Positions 16,892-25,615 of a DNA stretch of 64,000 bases are shown in pieces (position 1 is the stretch's first letter; each line of letters starts with the position of its first letter). The notes below the pieces were generated by a model, which saw nothing but the letters and a program-made list of their open reading frames with translations, ran no database searches and was not told where the DNA came from. The stretch is from Fundicoccus_A sp052115865 (GTDB lineage: Bacteria > Bacillota > Bacilli > Lactobacillales > Aerococcaceae), in assembly GCF_052115865.1 (NCBI RefSeq), contig NZ_JBQKME010000002.1, forward strand, positions 186,001 to 250,000, given 5' to 3'. The position numbers and the translations under genes are program-made.

Positions 16892-17962
16892 TTATCCTAA
16901 TAATCGGCGTTTCAATCGTTTAAAGAATTGTGTAAAACGATTTGTTTTCGCTTGACTCGTATGCTTACGCTCAAGCTTACCACTTAAAATCAAATCAAGC
17001 ATTAAACCTGTACCAATCGCGACACAAGTCATGGGTTGATCCGCTTTTAGGACACTAACATTTAAATAATCCGTCAAAAACGTATCGATATGATAAATCA
17101 TAGCCCCACCACCTGTAATGATGATACCTTGCTCAATAATATCGGATGCAATTTCAGGCGGAATATCTTCCAGAACGGTTTTCGCTAGACGCGCAATCGT
17201 TATTAAGTGGTGTTCGATCGCTTCAAATATATGATTTGAATTAACATTGATTGAACGAGGTAAGCCCGTTACAAGATCCCGTCCTTTTACGACAGCATAT
17301 TCTAACTCAGCTTCATCTAAATGAATCGCTGATGACAATTTAATTTTAATTTGTTCCGCTGACCGTTCTCCAATTAATAATTGGAAATTGTCTTTAAAGT
17401 ATTGAATAATCGTCGCATCTAAATCATCACCAGCAATTTTAATGGATTCACTATGTAAAATATCAGCTGATGAAAGGACTGCAATATCAGTCGTTCCCCC
17501 ACCTAAATCAATTACCATACTCCCACGGGGACTAAGTAAATCAACACCAGCACCGACGGCAGCAATTTTTGGTTCTTCTTCAATAAATATATTTCCGCCA
17601 GTTGCACGTTCTGCCGCTTCTACCAGTGACGTTTGTTCAATTTCACTAATATTCGAAGGGCAACAAATTAAAATATTCGATTTTGAAAACCATGAGCGTG
17701 TATTTATTTTTTCTAGAAATAAGACGAGCAATACTTCTGCTAAGTCAAAATCAGCAATAACGCCGCCTTTTAAAGGGCGAACAACTTCAATAGAAGCTGG
17801 AGTACGGCCGACCATTTCATATGCATCTTTTCCTATAGCTATAACTTCTTGTGTTTTCCGATCAATGGCCAAGATTGATGGTTCATTTAAAACAACACCA
17901 TGTCCTTTTAAATGGACCAAAATGTTGGCGGTCCCTAAATCAATCCCGATATCCTTACTCAT
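16892..17962 (-). CDS. mbl: MreB-like cell-shape protein Mbl
   Basis: Actin-like filament protein that guides lateral wall synthesis. 356 residues: GIDLGTANILVHLKGHGVVLNEPS (phosphate-1 region, split here only for reading), SMVIDLGGGTTDIAVLS-type phosphate-2 motif (about 150-165), and GIIITGGGAMIYHIDTFL in the adenosine region (about 289-306). Position right after murA matches Bacillus mbl; the sporulation genes that lie between them there are absent. It has a basic C-terminal tail (RFTQFFKRLKRRLLG). No mreC or mreD lies nearby. Confidence 0.93.
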   Translation of the reverse strand: MSKDIGIDLGTANILVHLKGHGVVLNEPSILAIDRKTQEVIAIGKDAYEMVGRTPASIEVVRPLKGGVIADFDLAEVLLVLFLEKINTRSWFSKSNILICCPSNISEIEQTSLVEAAERATGGNIFIEEEPKIAAVGAGVDLLSPRGSMVIDLGGGTTDIAVLSSADILHSESIKIAGDDLDATIIQYFKDNFQLLIGERSAEQIKIKLSSAIHLDEAELEYAVVKGRDLVTGLPRSINVNSNHIFEAIEHHLITIARLAKTVLEDIPPEIASDIIEQGIIITGGGAMIYHIDTFLTDYLNVSVLKADQPMTCVAIGTGLMLDLILSGKLERKHTSQAKTNRFTQFFKRLKRRLLG

Positions 17963-17988
17963 AGTCTTTCACATTTTCTTATTCAAAC

Positions 17989-19314
17989 TTACGCAAAGAG
18001 TGGATGTGTTTTTGAGGAAGGGTTGATTGATTTAGACTCTACCGGTTGAATGTTTACACGTTCTACATCCGCACCTAAAGCTGCTAATTTTTCATGGAAA
18101 CGATAATATCCTCTATCTAAGTTCTTTAATTCAGATACGCGTGTTAAGCCTTTAGCACATAAGCCTGCAATAATTAAAGCTGCTGCCGCACGTAAGTCTG
18201 TTGCTTTAACACTTGCTCCTGAAAATTCAGTTGGTCCATACATCACAATATTTTGACGATCAATGGTAAATTTTGCACCCATACGACGTAATTCTTCAAA
18301 ATGCATAAAGCGATTTTCAAAAACTGTTTCAGTCAAAGCACTTGTCCCTTGTGCTAATAGTTGTGCGATGGACATTTGTGCTTGTATATCCGTTGGAAAT
18401 CCTGGATATGGTAAAGTTTTAATATCTGTCGGTAGTAATTTCTCAGGCCCTACAACACGAATACCATTATCATATTCAGTAATCTCAACACCCATTTCAG
18501 TTAACTTACTGATTAAAGGCTTGTTATGTTCAGCAATGGCACCTTCTACAAAGACATCACCTTGAGTAACGGCTGCAGCAACCATAAAAGTACCTGCTTC
18601 GATCCGATCACTAATGATGGCATGTTCTGTACCATGTAATGATTTTACACCGGTAATTCTAATAGTTTCTGTTCCTGCACCAACAACTTTAGCTCCCATT
18701 TTGTTTAAAAAGTTCGCTAAGTCTACAATTTCAGGTTCTCTTGCTACGTTTTCTAAGATTGTTACACCTTCAGCTAAGGTTGCTGCCATCATAATATTTT
18801 CAGTCGCACCTACACTTGGGAAATCTAAATAGATCTTAGCACCTTTTAATTTGTCTGCACGTGCTTCTACATATCCAGCAGCACTGGTAATTTCAGCCCC
18901 AAGAGCTTCAAAGCCTTTTAAATGTAAATCAATTGGTCGTGTACCAATAGCACAGCCACCAGGCATAGCAACTTTAGCATGTCCAAAGCGAGCCAGTAAT
19001 GGTCCCATGACAACGATTGATGCACGCATTTTACTAACAAAATCATAGTCAGCAATGGTTAATACATCTTCAGTCGCATCAACTTCAACTGTTTTTTCTG
19101 CTTCATCAAAGCTATTTCTTACATTAATTTGATTTAATAATTCATTAATTGTATGTACATCCGATAAGATGGGTACATTCGTTAAACGTGTTACCCCAGT
19201 TTCTGCTAAAATTGTCGCTGCTAAAATCGGTAATACGGCATTCTTCGCGCCTTCAACTTTAACGACACCTTCTAAACGATTACCACCTTGTACGATAATC
19301 TCTTCCATATTCAA
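17989..19314 (-). CDS. murA: UDP-GlcNAc 1-carboxyvinyltransferase MurA
   Basis: First committed step of peptidoglycan synthesis: transfers enolpyruvate from PEP to UDP-GlcNAc. 441 residues. Key motifs: LEGVVKVEGAKNAVLPILAA-type N-terminus with the conserved Lys-Asn pair, and GGCAIGTRPIDLHL with the catalytic, fosfomycin-reactive Cys at about 121. It starts at TTG 19314 (ATG two codons later is also possible; AAGGGG lies 5 or 11 bases upstream). The group DUF1146-murA-mbl resembles the Bacillus ywzB-murAA-mbl region. Confidence 0.97.
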   Translation of the reverse strand: MNMEEIIVQGGNRLEGVVKVEGAKNAVLPILAATILAETGVTRLTNVPILSDVHTINELLNQINVRNSFDEAEKTVEVDATEDVLTIADYDFVSKMRASIVVMGPLLARFGHAKVAMPGGCAIGTRPIDLHLKGFEALGAEITSAAGYVEARADKLKGAKIYLDFPSVGATENIMMAATLAEGVTILENVAREPEIVDLANFLNKMGAKVVGAGTETIRITGVKSLHGTEHAIISDRIEAGTFMVAAAVTQGDVFVEGAIAEHNKPLISKLTEMGVEITEYDNGIRVVGPEKLLPTDIKTLPYPGFPTDIQAQMSIAQLLAQGTSALTETVFENRFMHFEELRRMGAKFTIDRQNIVMYGPTEFSGASVKATDLRAAAALIIAGLCAKGLTRVSELKNLDRGYYRFHEKLAALGADVERVNIQPVESKSINPSSKTHPLFA

Positions 19315-19380
19315 TTAATCCCCTTTTTAATAACCTTATCGTTTTGGAGTGGACGATAAGTTGAAAATTCATATTTTATT

Positions 19381-19614
19381 TTATAAAAATAATGTGAACA
19401 AAATATCACGTAATATTTCCATAATTGTCAAAAAAAATGAACCTACGAGGTGTCCTACCGCCACGCTTATAAAGACACATAAATAGCGTGCTACATAATA
19501 GTTTCTTTTAGTAAATAATTTCTGCCAATTAATTTTTACTAACATTTGGTAGGAAAGAAAAATGAATAATACACGCACGATTAGTACTGCCATACCATAT
19601 AAAACTGTCGCCAT
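19381..19614 (-). CDS. DUF1146 (YwzB-like) membrane protein
   Basis: 77 residues with two transmembrane helices (about 4-25 and 42-66). Size and position directly upstream of murA match the DUF1146/YwzB family, which sits between the atp operon and murA in bacilli. Here too it lies between murA and the F-ATPase operon. Function unknown. RBS AAGGTGG precedes the ATG. Confidence 0.85.
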   Translation of the reverse strand: MATVLYGMAVLIVRVLFIFLSYQMLVKINWQKLFTKRNYYVARYLCVFISVAVGHLVGSFFLTIMEILRDILFTLFL

Positions 19615-20058
19615 ATTATTCCACCTTTCGAGTTCTCAACTATAATAACATAATTTTGGTACGAGTTAAATCAAATTTCCTTTAAAAAGATTTCAATGGG
19701 ACTTTAAACCGATGACAAATGACACAATTGTTTCATTCAACACACAATTTGATGATGTTGTAAGCGAGAAAAAAATAAATAACTTTTATTCTTTAAGAAT
19801 TTGATAAATTTATTGAAAAGAAAAATCTCATTTCATATTTCAAATAGATAATCTGTTAAAACAAAATTTTGTTAATAATTCTGCAATCTAATATTCAGAT
19901 AATACATAACTTCATTGACATTCATTTTGTATCTTAATTGGTATTTATATAACTAAAAAGATAATTATTAACATATATAAACAAAATATTTATTAAAATC
20001 AACACTTTATATAAAAACAAAAGGTGCTATAGTAAGTAAAAAAGATGAGGAGGTTCTT
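19615..20058. other. AT-rich divergent intergenic region
   Basis: About 440 bases without a gene, very A+T rich. It must hold the promoters of the minus-strand DUF1146-murA operon and of the plus-strand orphan gene. On the minus strand TATAGT lies near 19640, but I find no convincing -35. The only promoter-like element I can place on the plus strand is the extended -10 at 20025-20033. Confidence 0.6.
20025..20033 (+). promoter_or_regulatory. Extended -10 promoter element of the orphan gene
   Basis: TGCTATAGT is an extended -10 (TGn plus TATAGT). The -35 region (20005-20010) matches poorly. It lies 25 bases before the ATG, leaving a short leader with a strong RBS (GAGGAGG, five bases before the ATG). 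Confidence 0.5.
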
Positions 20059-20739
20059 ATGCTCGTTTTTTTCTCAAATTTGCACTTTCAATTACTAATC
20101 CCCCCGCCTTACTCAAATCGTTCAATTCTAATGGAAGTTTCTAGCCTAGAAAAAGTTTTTTCAGATAATCCGATACAATTTTTAGAGCAGTACTGGCATA
20201 CAGATTGTCATCTCTTATTAGAACTCTATTTACGTGGTTTTATTCTTGAAACAAACGAAAGAGATAGTTGCATGCATTGGGAATACATTTTTATCAACAA
20301 AAACGATCAAAGGAAAACCATCAGTCAGTCAATTTGTAAGTATTTATTTCGAAAACACCCTATCTACAAGCTTCTTAATAATCAACCTAATTCATTCTTC
20401 AAGTACGTCCCTTTGCAACAACTCCACAAATTAATGAAAAGTAATGATTACGATATTTTAAAAACGATTATTAGTAAAGATGCTTTTGTACTGTCTTCTT
20501 TGGAATTACCTCATCAAGCACTTATCCAAAAGACCTTTTTACGTGACAACTATTTTAATTTAAAACTTCCTTCGCAAACACTTCAGTTTTTATTTAACAA
20601 TGGTATATTTTACTACGAAGATTTAGTCCTCTTAGACAAAACTTTCCTCCATAACTTACCTAAATTAGGTCCGGTTAAATTGTCAAGTTTCGCCCAACAA
20701 TACCAAATTGTTTTCAATTGTTCTCTTAGAATAAGCTAA
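20059..20739 (+). CDS. Orphan protein with alpha-CTD-like C-terminus
   Basis: 226 residues of no family I recognise. The first 165 residues have no clear motif. Residues about 170-216 resemble the helix-hairpin-helix fold of the RNA polymerase alpha C-terminal domain: a leucine-rich helix (LPSQTLQFLFNNGI), then YEDLVLLD, then the hairpin LPKLGPVKLSSF. In the alpha subunit the equivalent is LKRAGI...DLL......NLG.KSL. Strong RBS (GAGGAGG), own promoter element and a bidirectional terminator support a real gene. It stands alone on the plus strand among minus-strand operons. A DNA- or RNA-binding role is inference only. Confidence 0.7.
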   Translation: MLVFFSNLHFQLLIPPPYSNRSILMEVSSLEKVFSDNPIQFLEQYWHTDCHLLLELYLRGFILETNERDSCMHWEYIFINKNDQRKTISQSICKYLFRKHPIYKLLNNQPNSFFKYVPLQQLHKLMKSNDYDILKTIISKDAFVLSSLELPHQALIQKTFLRDNYFNLKLPSQTLQFLFNNGIFYYEDLVLLDKTFLHNLPKLGPVKLSSFAQQYQIVFNCSLRIS

Positions 20740-20744
20740 AGGGC

Positions 20745-20812
20745 AAAAAAATATCCAAAGCATGCCTTGGATACTTTGAGGGCGTCTAAGATTATGCTTT
20801 GGATATTTATTT
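20745..20812. terminator. Bidirectional terminator between orphan gene and atpC
   Basis: Perfect 13-base arms at 20751-20763 and 20794-20806 (ATATCCAAAGCAT and its complement), with A run before and T-rich run after. The 30-base loop carries a third related copy (CCTTGGATA) that can pair instead with the first arm (TATCCAA/TTGGATA), so two mutually exclusive hairpins are possible. Confidence 0.85.
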
Positions 20813-20820
20813 GTATGGAT

Positions 20821-21261
20821 TTAATTTTTACGTTCTTTACTCACCGTAATTAAGTTGATGGCGCGTTTTAATTGAATCTTAGCACGGTTAAATTCTTTGG
20901 TATTGTGTTGATGTAGCGCTGACTGCATCGCCGCTTCTGCTTCTTGCTTGGCTAATTCAGCTTTGGCTTCATCGATATCGCGTGATCGAATCGCAAAACT
21001 CGTTGCAATTTCCAAGCGATTATTATTGAAGTTTAAGATACCACCATTGATGGCAATATAATCAACGGTCTCTTCCTCATCTAAACGTGTGACACGGATG
21101 GCTGAGGTATCTAGTGAAGCTACAATAGGCATATGGTTGGCTAAAATACTCATGCCGCCTTCTGGTGTATGTACATTACAACTTTTAGAGCGGTGATTGT
21201 ATATTTCTCCATCAGGTGAATAGACAACGACTTGGATATAAGAGCTTGTTGTTTCTTCCAT
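20821..21261 (-). CDS. atpC: F-ATPase epsilon subunit
   Basis: Rotor subunit that couples and brakes F1. 146 residues: N-terminal beta sandwich (VVVYSPDGEIYNHRSKSCNVHTPEG, cited here across residues 12-36; then GGMSILANHMPIVASL) and a C-terminal two-helix part (DIDEAKAELAKQEAEAAMQ). Slightly longer than the usual 135-140. It is the last gene of the operon, ending just before the terminator at 20745-20812. Confidence 0.97.
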   Translation of the reverse strand: MEETTSSYIQVVVYSPDGEIYNHRSKSCNVHTPEGGMSILANHMPIVASLDTSAIRVTRLDEEETVDYIAINGGILNFNNNRLEIATSFAIRSRDIDEAKAELAKQEAEAAMQSALHQHNTKEFNRAKIQLKRAINLITVSKERKN

Positions 21262-21285
21262 AAGGCTAACTTCCTTCCTCGTGTC

Positions 21286-22752
21286 TTAGTTGCTGTCCGT
21301 ATGACTATCAGGATTAAGCTGACGTTCTTTTTCTAGGACCATATCAATAGAGCCCACATTTCGAAAAGCTTCTTCAGAAATATGATCGTATTTACCTTGG
21401 ATGATTCCTTCAAAACCAGATAAGGTTTCTTCTATGGTTACAAACGATCCCGGTATACCTGTAAAAGCTTCGGCAACATGGAAATTTTGGGATAAGAAAA
21501 ATTGGATGCGACGCGCACGTTTCACAATCCCTTTTTCTTCATCACTTAATTCATCCATCCCTAAAATGGCAATAATATCTTGTAATTCGCGGTAACGTTG
21601 TAAGATTAATTGCACTTCACGTGCAATATTATAATGTCTTGTCCCAACAATTTCTTCACTTAAAGCTGAAGATGACGAAGCAAGTGGGTCTACAGCTGGA
21701 TAAATCCCCTGCTCTGCAATCCGTCTCTCCAAATTTGTTGTCGCATCTAAATGAGCAAAAGTTGTTGCAGGCGCAGGGTCTGTATAGTCATCTGCTGGTA
21801 CATAGACGGCTTGAATAGAAGTGATTGAACCATGTTTTGTCGATGTAATCCGCTCTTGCATAGACCCCATTTCACTGGCTAAAGTTGGTTGATAACCGAC
21901 TGCCGAAGGCATTCTACCTAGTAAGGCTGAAACTTCTGAACCCGCTTGTGTAAAACGGTAAATATTATCAATAAATAATAATACATCTTGATTTAGGACA
22001 TCACGGAAATATTCTGCCATGGTCAAACCAGATAAGACAACCCGCATTCTTGCTCCAGGAGGCTCGTTCATTTGACCAAATACCATGGCGGTACGTTTGT
22101 TAACTCCAGATTCACGCATTTCAAAAACAAGGTCGTTACCTTCTCGTGTTCTTTCTCCAACACCAGTAAAAACTGAGATACCGCCTAATTGTTCTGCAAT
22201 ATTATGGATTAATTCTTGGATAAGAACTGTTTTCCCAACTCCCGCTCCTCCAAAAAGCCCAATTTTACCCCCTTTAAGATAAGGAGCTAGCAAATCAATC
22301 ACTTTAATACCTGTTTCTAACACTTCAAAAGTACTACTTAAATCTTCATAAACAGGTGGTTTACGGTGAATACCCCAGCGTTTTGTATCGTTATCTTTTA
22401 ATGGAGGCATGTCATCAATTGAATCCCCTAAAACATTAAATACACGACCTAGTGTTTCTTCACCAACAGGGACAGAAATGGATTCGCCTTTATCAACCAC
22501 TTTCATTCCTCTGGCTAAACCGTCTGTTGATTCCATGGCGATCGTTCTAACAACACCTTCCCCAAGATCTAATGCGACTTCTAAGGTGACTGTATTATCG
22601 GTTGAATCTAATAAGTTTTCGTTGTCTTTTGTTGTTTCATTTGTTCGATGGACAACCAAGGCATGATGAATATCCGGAACACCACCCTCGATTGGAAAAA
22701 TAACATCGACAACGGGGCCAATCACTTGAGATACTTGTCCGATTCGCATCAT
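21286..22752 (-). CDS. atpD: F-ATPase beta subunit
   Basis: Catalytic subunit of F1. 488 residues with the P loop GGAGVGKTV (near 168-176), GERTREGND and the signature PAVDPLASSSSAL. Compared with the usual 465-470 it carries an acidic/polar insert near residues 38-54 (ETTKDNENLLDSTDN). The normally near-invariant LFIDNIFRFTQAG has Tyr for the second Phe, and LATEMG reads LASEMG. The catalytic residues I can check are intact. Confidence 0.98.
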   Translation of the reverse strand: MMRIGQVSQVIGPVVDVIFPIEGGVPDIHHALVVHRTNETTKDNENLLDSTDNTVTLEVALDLGEGVVRTIAMESTDGLARGMKVVDKGESISVPVGEETLGRVFNVLGDSIDDMPPLKDNDTKRWGIHRKPPVYEDLSSTFEVLETGIKVIDLLAPYLKGGKIGLFGGAGVGKTVLIQELIHNIAEQLGGISVFTGVGERTREGNDLVFEMRESGVNKRTAMVFGQMNEPPGARMRVVLSGLTMAEYFRDVLNQDVLLFIDNIYRFTQAGSEVSALLGRMPSAVGYQPTLASEMGSMQERITSTKHGSITSIQAVYVPADDYTDPAPATTFAHLDATTNLERRIAEQGIYPAVDPLASSSSALSEEIVGTRHYNIAREVQLILQRYRELQDIIAILGMDELSDEEKGIVKRARRIQFFLSQNFHVAEAFTGIPGSFVTIEETLSGFEGIIQGKYDHISEEAFRNVGSIDMVLEKERQLNPDSHTDSN

Positions 22753-22766
22753 CTATTACCTTCTTC

Positions 22767-23693
22767 CTATTTATTATTTAGTGCGTTTGCACCATTAATG
22801 ATTTCTAAAATTTCATCAGTTACTCTAACTTGACGCTCTTGATTATATTGTTGTTTTAAATCATCGATCATATCTTGAGCATTATCTGTCGCACTCTTCA
22901 TTGCATTCATACGACTAGCGTGTTCAGCTGTTTTGGCATCTATAATTGCCGCGAATATTTGACTTTCTGCATATTGTGGTAATAAAATATCTAACACATC
23001 GGCTTGTGACGGTTCAATTAATACGGCACTCTTTGTTGTTGTAACAGCTAAGTCATCCGCCATATCAACTTCACTTAAAGGTAAAATTTGATCGGCACGA
23101 AATTGGCTTTTTAAGGCACTGACATGGTGGTTATAACAAACATAAAGCGCATCAAAGACTTGATTTCTAAATAAGTCAATGGCTTTACGCATAATTAATT
23201 GAACTTCTGTAAAACTTGGTGTGTCTGATAAATCTTGTTGTTCAAAAACAACTTCATAACCTTGTTCGCGACAATATTTAGCAATAGGTTCGCCAATTGC
23301 CAAAACAACAACTTCTTCTTTACTCCTATGATCCCGTTCCAACATTTCTTCCATCGAACGAATAACAGAGCTATTGTAGCCTCCTGCTAGACCTTTATCT
23401 GAAGAAATAACTAAATACCCTATCCTTTTAAGTGGACGTTCAATCAAAAAATCATGAAAATCGACAAAATTGGCTTCATCCACATCCATCGGCACACCAT
23501 CGTCCAGTAAATCAAATTGATATTTAGCAATACGGGCTACCATTCGTCTTAAGACTTGAGAATAAGTTGTATAATTTTTTGCGACCGTCACAAGCTTATG
23601 ATATTTCGCAGCAGAGACCATTTGCATAGCACGTGTAATTTGAGCCGTTTTAGAAGTAGAATCCATACGTTTTTTCAATTCATTTAATGACAT
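22767..23693 (-). CDS. atpG: F-ATPase gamma subunit
   Basis: Central shaft of F1. 308 residues. The N-terminus MSLNELKKRMDSTSKTAQITRAM (helix entering the beta hexamer), the conserved SSDKGLAGGYN, and the C-terminal helix SRMNAMKSATDNAQDMI are all present. It is somewhat longer than usual because of an acidic insert near residues 60-85 (LLDDGVPMDVDEANF). It lies between atpA and atpD as in the standard order. Confidence 0.97.
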   Translation of the reverse strand: MSLNELKKRMDSTSKTAQITRAMQMVSAAKYHKLVTVAKNYTTYSQVLRRMVARIAKYQFDLLDDGVPMDVDEANFVDFHDFLIERPLKRIGYLVISSDKGLAGGYNSSVIRSMEEMLERDHRSKEEVVVLAIGEPIAKYCREQGYEVVFEQQDLSDTPSFTEVQLIMRKAIDLFRNQVFDALYVCYNHHVSALKSQFRADQILPLSEVDMADDLAVTTTKSAVLIEPSQADVLDILLPQYAESQIFAAIIDAKTAEHASRMNAMKSATDNAQDMIDDLKQQYNQERQVRVTDEILEIINGANALNNK

Positions 23694-23723
23694 CTTCTAC
23701 CTTCTTTCAATCTATTGGCATGC

Positions 23724-25223
23724 TTATCTGATCGAAAAACTTTCCAAGAAGGACTCGATAATACCATCGAGTAGTTCTTTATCTGGTAAATTATGACTCG
23801 CTTTTATGTCACTTAAAACCACTTCATATTGTCTTTCCATATAAGCATAAAATTGTTGTTCAAAATCACCGATTGCTTTGACTGGGATTTGATCAAGAAA
23901 ACCAGCATTCAAAGCATAAAAAAGTACCGCTTGTTTTTCAACCGCTATCGGTTTATGTAAGGCTTGTTTTAAAACTTCAACCGTTCTTTTACCACGATTT
24001 AAGCGTTGTTGAGTTGAAGCATCTAAGTCAGATCCAAAGGATGAAAAAGCTTCTAGTTCACGATATGAAGCTAAATCCATACGCAATGTACCTGAGACTT
24101 GTTTGATTGCTTTAATTTGTGCCGCTCCACCCACACGTGAAACAGATAAACCTGCATTAATAGCAGGTCGAATCCCCGAAAAAAACAAATCTGATTCAAG
24201 GAATATTTGCCCATCCGTAATCGAAATTACATTAGTTGGAATATAAGCTGAAATATCTCCGGCTTGGGTTTCAACAATCGGTAAAGCAGTCATCGAACCG
24301 CCACCCATCGCATCGCTTAATTTACCGGCACGTTCCAGTAAACGAGAGTGTAAATAAAAGACATCTCCAGGATAAGCTTCACGACCTGGTGGACGTTTTA
24401 ATAGTAAACTCATTTCACGGTAGGCTGCAGCTTGTTTTGATAAATCATCATAAATAATTAATACATGTTTGCCGTTATACATAAAGTATTCGCCCATAGC
24501 AGTAGCTGCATAAGGTGCTAAATACAATAATGGTGCAGGTTGAGCAGCATTAGCTGTCATAACAATGGTGTAATCCATTGCACCATGTAAATTTAAAGTA
24601 CTGACGATATTTTTTACCGTTGATTCTTTTTGACCAATAGCAACGTAAATACAAATCACGTCATCATCTTTTTGACTTAAAATTGTATCAATTGCTAAAC
24701 TTGTTTTACCCGTTTTGCGATCGCCGATAATCAATTCACGTTGACCACGACCAATTGGAACTAAAGCATCGATGGCCTTAATCCCTGTTTGTAATGGTTG
24801 TTTAACACTTTGACGTTCCATAATACTTGGCGCTTCAAATTCAATTGGACGCGTTTGGCTAGTTTTTAATTTACCAAGTCCATCAATGGGATTACCTAAA
24901 GGACCGACTACACGTCCTAATAAGTCATCTCCAACAGGTACTTCCATAATTTTTCCTAATCGGCGAACAAGATCACCTTCGTGAATGTCCACATACTCAC
25001 CAAAGATAATAATCCCTACATCTTGGCTTTCTAAATTTTGAATCATCCCTCTTGTACCATTGGCAAACTCAACCATTTCGCCTGCCATAACATTATCTAA
25101 ACCAGTTGCTCGAGCAATACCGTCACCAATATATGTTACAGTACCAATTTCCTCGAAGATATCATTCGTTTGGAATTGGCGAATTTGTTGAAGAATATTT
25201 GATTCTAAATGATTTGTATTCAC
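23724..25223 (-). CDS. atpA: F-ATPase alpha subunit
   Basis: Non-catalytic nucleotide-binding subunit of F1. 499 residues with the P loop GDRKTGKTS (about 168-176), VAIGQKEST, and the signature PAINAGLSVSRVGG. The N-terminal helix that docks on the delta subunit (LESNILQQIRQFQ) is still present even though its partner domain in delta is missing. Its start overlaps the atpH stop (shared base 25223). Confidence 0.98.
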   Translation of the reverse strand: MNTNHLESNILQQIRQFQTNDIFEEIGTVTYIGDGIARATGLDNVMAGEMVEFANGTRGMIQNLESQDVGIIIFGEYVDIHEGDLVRRLGKIMEVPVGDDLLGRVVGPLGNPIDGLGKLKTSQTRPIEFEAPSIMERQSVKQPLQTGIKAIDALVPIGRGQRELIIGDRKTGKTSLAIDTILSQKDDDVICIYVAIGQKESTVKNIVSTLNLHGAMDYTIVMTANAAQPAPLLYLAPYAATAMGEYFMYNGKHVLIIYDDLSKQAAAYREMSLLLKRPPGREAYPGDVFYLHSRLLERAGKLSDAMGGGSMTALPIVETQAGDISAYIPTNVISITDGQIFLESDLFFSGIRPAINAGLSVSRVGGAAQIKAIKQVSGTLRMDLASYRELEAFSSFGSDLDASTQQRLNRGKRTVEVLKQALHKPIAVEKQAVLFYALNAGFLDQIPVKAIGDFEQQFYAYMERQYEVVLSDIKASHNLPDKELLDGIIESFLESFSIR

Positions 25224-25615
25224 TACAATTCCTCCTCTATGATTGGATTCCGGCTTAAATAATCTTTTAATTCACGTAATGTTTTTTGTCCACTTACTTC
25301 GTAATAAAAGCTTTCACTTTGTAGGCGAATACCTGAAATTAATTTTTGGTCCACTACTGTCTTAATTTGACGTAAACGTGTTCCCGTTTTTTCTAAATAT
25401 TTATTCACGATTTTTGCTTTATCTTCATTTGTTAAAGGAAAAGCACTTGTAATCGTCAGACTCTCAGCCGCTTTGTTTGTAGCTTGTTGTGGTAATTGTT
25501 GATTAATATTTTTGAGTAGTTCATCCTCGTAGGAAACTTTACGTCCTTCATTCTCTACGGCAGTAGAAGTTGTAGAGATAGTTTCAGATTCTTCTCTCAT
25601 GCGGTTATCTGTCAT
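25223..25615 (-). CDS. atpH: F-ATPase delta subunit, lacking N-terminal domain
   Basis: Joins F1 to the peripheral stalk. Only 130 residues against about 175-180 normally. Residues 51-120 align with the C-terminal delta domain (ITSAFPLTNEDKAKIV, then KTGTRLRQIKTVVDQKLISGIRLQ), but the six-helix N-terminal domain is replaced by about 50 polar residues rich in S, T, E and Q. The ATG overlaps the atpF stop (ATGA), so no coding space is left upstream and a simple frameshift does not explain it. The gene is in frame and keeps coupled overlaps with both neighbours. Confidence 0.88.
   Translation of the reverse strand: MTDNRMREESETISTTSTAVENEGRKVSYEDELLKNINQQLPQQATNKAAESLTITSAFPLTNEDKAKIVNKYLEKTGTRLRQIKTVVDQKLISGIRLQSESFYYEVSGQKTLRELKDYLSRNPIIEEEL

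Noticed and set aside
17442..18026. Open frame of 194 codons on the plus strand
   Set aside because: Lies antisense to mbl and the end of murA; no RBS, and composition is that of a complementary shadow.
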